DNA from: Bacteroidetes bacterium QH_1_64_81
GTDB lineage: Bacteria; Bacteroidota; Rhodothermia; Rhodothermales; Salinibacteraceae
Length of the DNA: 7,768 nucleotides
Direction: 5' to 3'
NCBI GenBank assembly: GCA_003022655.1
Contig: PXSX01000101.1
Location: 1-7,768 of the forward strand
The notes beneath the pieces were generated by a model. It saw nothing but the letters and a program-made list of their open reading frames with translations. It had not been told where the DNA came from and searched no databases. This document shows, one piece after another, positions 7,075-7,768 of this stretch (position 1 is the first letter of the stretch; each line of letters opens with the position of its first letter). The translations under genes and the position numbers were made by a program.

Positions 7075-7669
7075 AGCACCTGACGCAGTACGTCTACTTT
7101 GAGCTGGAGGAGGGCATGCAGGTGCGCGTGAATGGGCACGCGTCGGTCTACGAGCGGCGGGGCGATCTCCAGATCCAGGCCCAGGCGATGCGTCGGGCCG
7201 GCAAGGGCGCCCAGCAGAAGGCCTTCGAACAGCTCAAGCAAAAGCTGCGGGACGAAGGCCTCTTCGACGCTGAACGCAAGAAAGCACTCCCCCCCTTCCC
7301 CGAAACGATCGGCGTGGTCACTTCGGGGCAGGGCGCCGCGATCCACGACATCCAAACCGGACTCGAACGGCGATTCCCTCCGGCCGAGGTGGTGCTGTGC
7401 CCGGTGAAGGTGCAGGGCCTTGAGGCCCCGCAGGCCATTGCTGACGCGATCGGGGCCTTTAACGACATCGCTTCGAGCGATGCGCAGCGCCCCGACCAAA
7501 GGGAGGAAGTGGTCTCCGGGCCGCACCCGGATCTCCTGATCGTTGGGCGAGGGGGCGGCTCCACCGAAGACCTATGGGCGTTCAACGAGGAAGTGGTGGC
7601 CCGCGCGATTGCCGCGTCGGAGCTGCCCGTCGTGAGCGCCGTGGGGCACGAGTCGGACGTGACGATTGC

Positions 7670-7768
7670 CGACCTCGTGGAGGCCCACTACGACGACGTG
7701 TGGGTGGAGGGCGAGCTGTCGGACTTTACGCGGGCTGCCTCCGGCCACTGCTACTTCACGCTCACGGA
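7670..7768 (+). repeat. 99-bp direct repeat, copy 2 (misplaced, at window end)
   Basis: An exact second copy of 6976-7074, fused in frame behind IADLV of the XseA catalytic core. The junction lies on GACCTCGTGG, which encodes DLV in both contexts, so roughly 10 bases of shared sequence may have guided the join. The window stops while the identity is still perfect, so the true repeat length is unknown. Confidence 0.97.

Larger units (their letters stand above)
6875..7768 (+). pseudogene. xseA: Exodeoxyribonuclease VII large subunit, rearranged and cut by the window end
   Basis: XseA is the catalytic subunit of exonuclease VII, which degrades single-stranded DNA with XseB. The N-terminal OB-fold is recognisable in the first frame (LSVTELTRGL, then DVWVEGELSDF and SGHCYFTL). 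At about 7073-7077 the reading moves to another frame: the first frame hits a stop at 7094-7096, and the family sequence resumes as KHLTQYVYFELEEG in the frame starting at 7074. Around 10-12 residues normally between FTLTE and KHL are missing. The core then reads well: GVVTSGQGAAIHDI, DLLIVGRGGGSTEDLW and PVVSAVGHESDVTIADLV. At 7670 the sequence jumps back into the N-terminal domain (EAHYDDVWVEGEL) instead of the conserved ADLRAPTPS-type block. ATG 6875 is used; GTG 6917 is an alternative start closer to the conserved domain. The gene either is truly disrupted or its assembly is wrong; the family call is certain. Confidence 0.88.

Overview
The window looks like chromosomal DNA from a GC-rich member of the Bacteroidota, most likely Rhodothermia and possibly Salinibacter-like. 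The evidence is a complete SusC/SusD outer-membrane pair with a carboxypeptidase-regulatory-like domain and a plug, no Shine-Dalgarno sequence ahead of the starts I could check, high GC and fairly acidic proteins. The genus is inferred. No rRNA, tRNA, CRISPR array, transposase or phage gene is visible.

Layout. A small [2Fe-2S] ferredoxin (72-383, +) converges on a fructosamine/ribulosamine kinase-family gene (399-1301, -). Upstream of the kinase on the same strand is a low-molecular-weight protein-tyrosine-phosphatase gene (1488-1897, -), broken by an internal loss with a frameshift. Two degenerate octamer arrays lie around the phosphatase/kinase spacer. A hairpin terminator (1999-2033) separates this unit from a susC (3571-6567, -) then susD (2087-3466, -) operon. 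A spacer of about 300 bases (6568-6874) divides susC from a divergent, damaged xseA (exodeoxyribonuclease VII large subunit, from 6875, +).

How the genes fit together. The phosphatase and kinase form a pair known in other bacteria and linked to repair of glycated proteins. SusC and SusD form a TonB-dependent uptake complex for an unknown, probably oligomeric, substrate. No glycosidase, peptidase or sigma/anti-sigma gene is next to it to suggest the substrate. The ferredoxin is a one-electron carrier of unknown partner.

The most striking feature is sequence damage: an exact 30-bp tandem duplication inside the kinase, a frameshifting internal loss in the phosphatase, a frameshifting loss near the start of xseA, and a 99-bp perfect repeat that makes the window end re-enter the start of xseA. 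These may be real rearrangements at short homologies, or assembly or amplification artefacts. The coincidence of the last repeat with the window end favours an artefact there. I found no convincing new multi-gene system.
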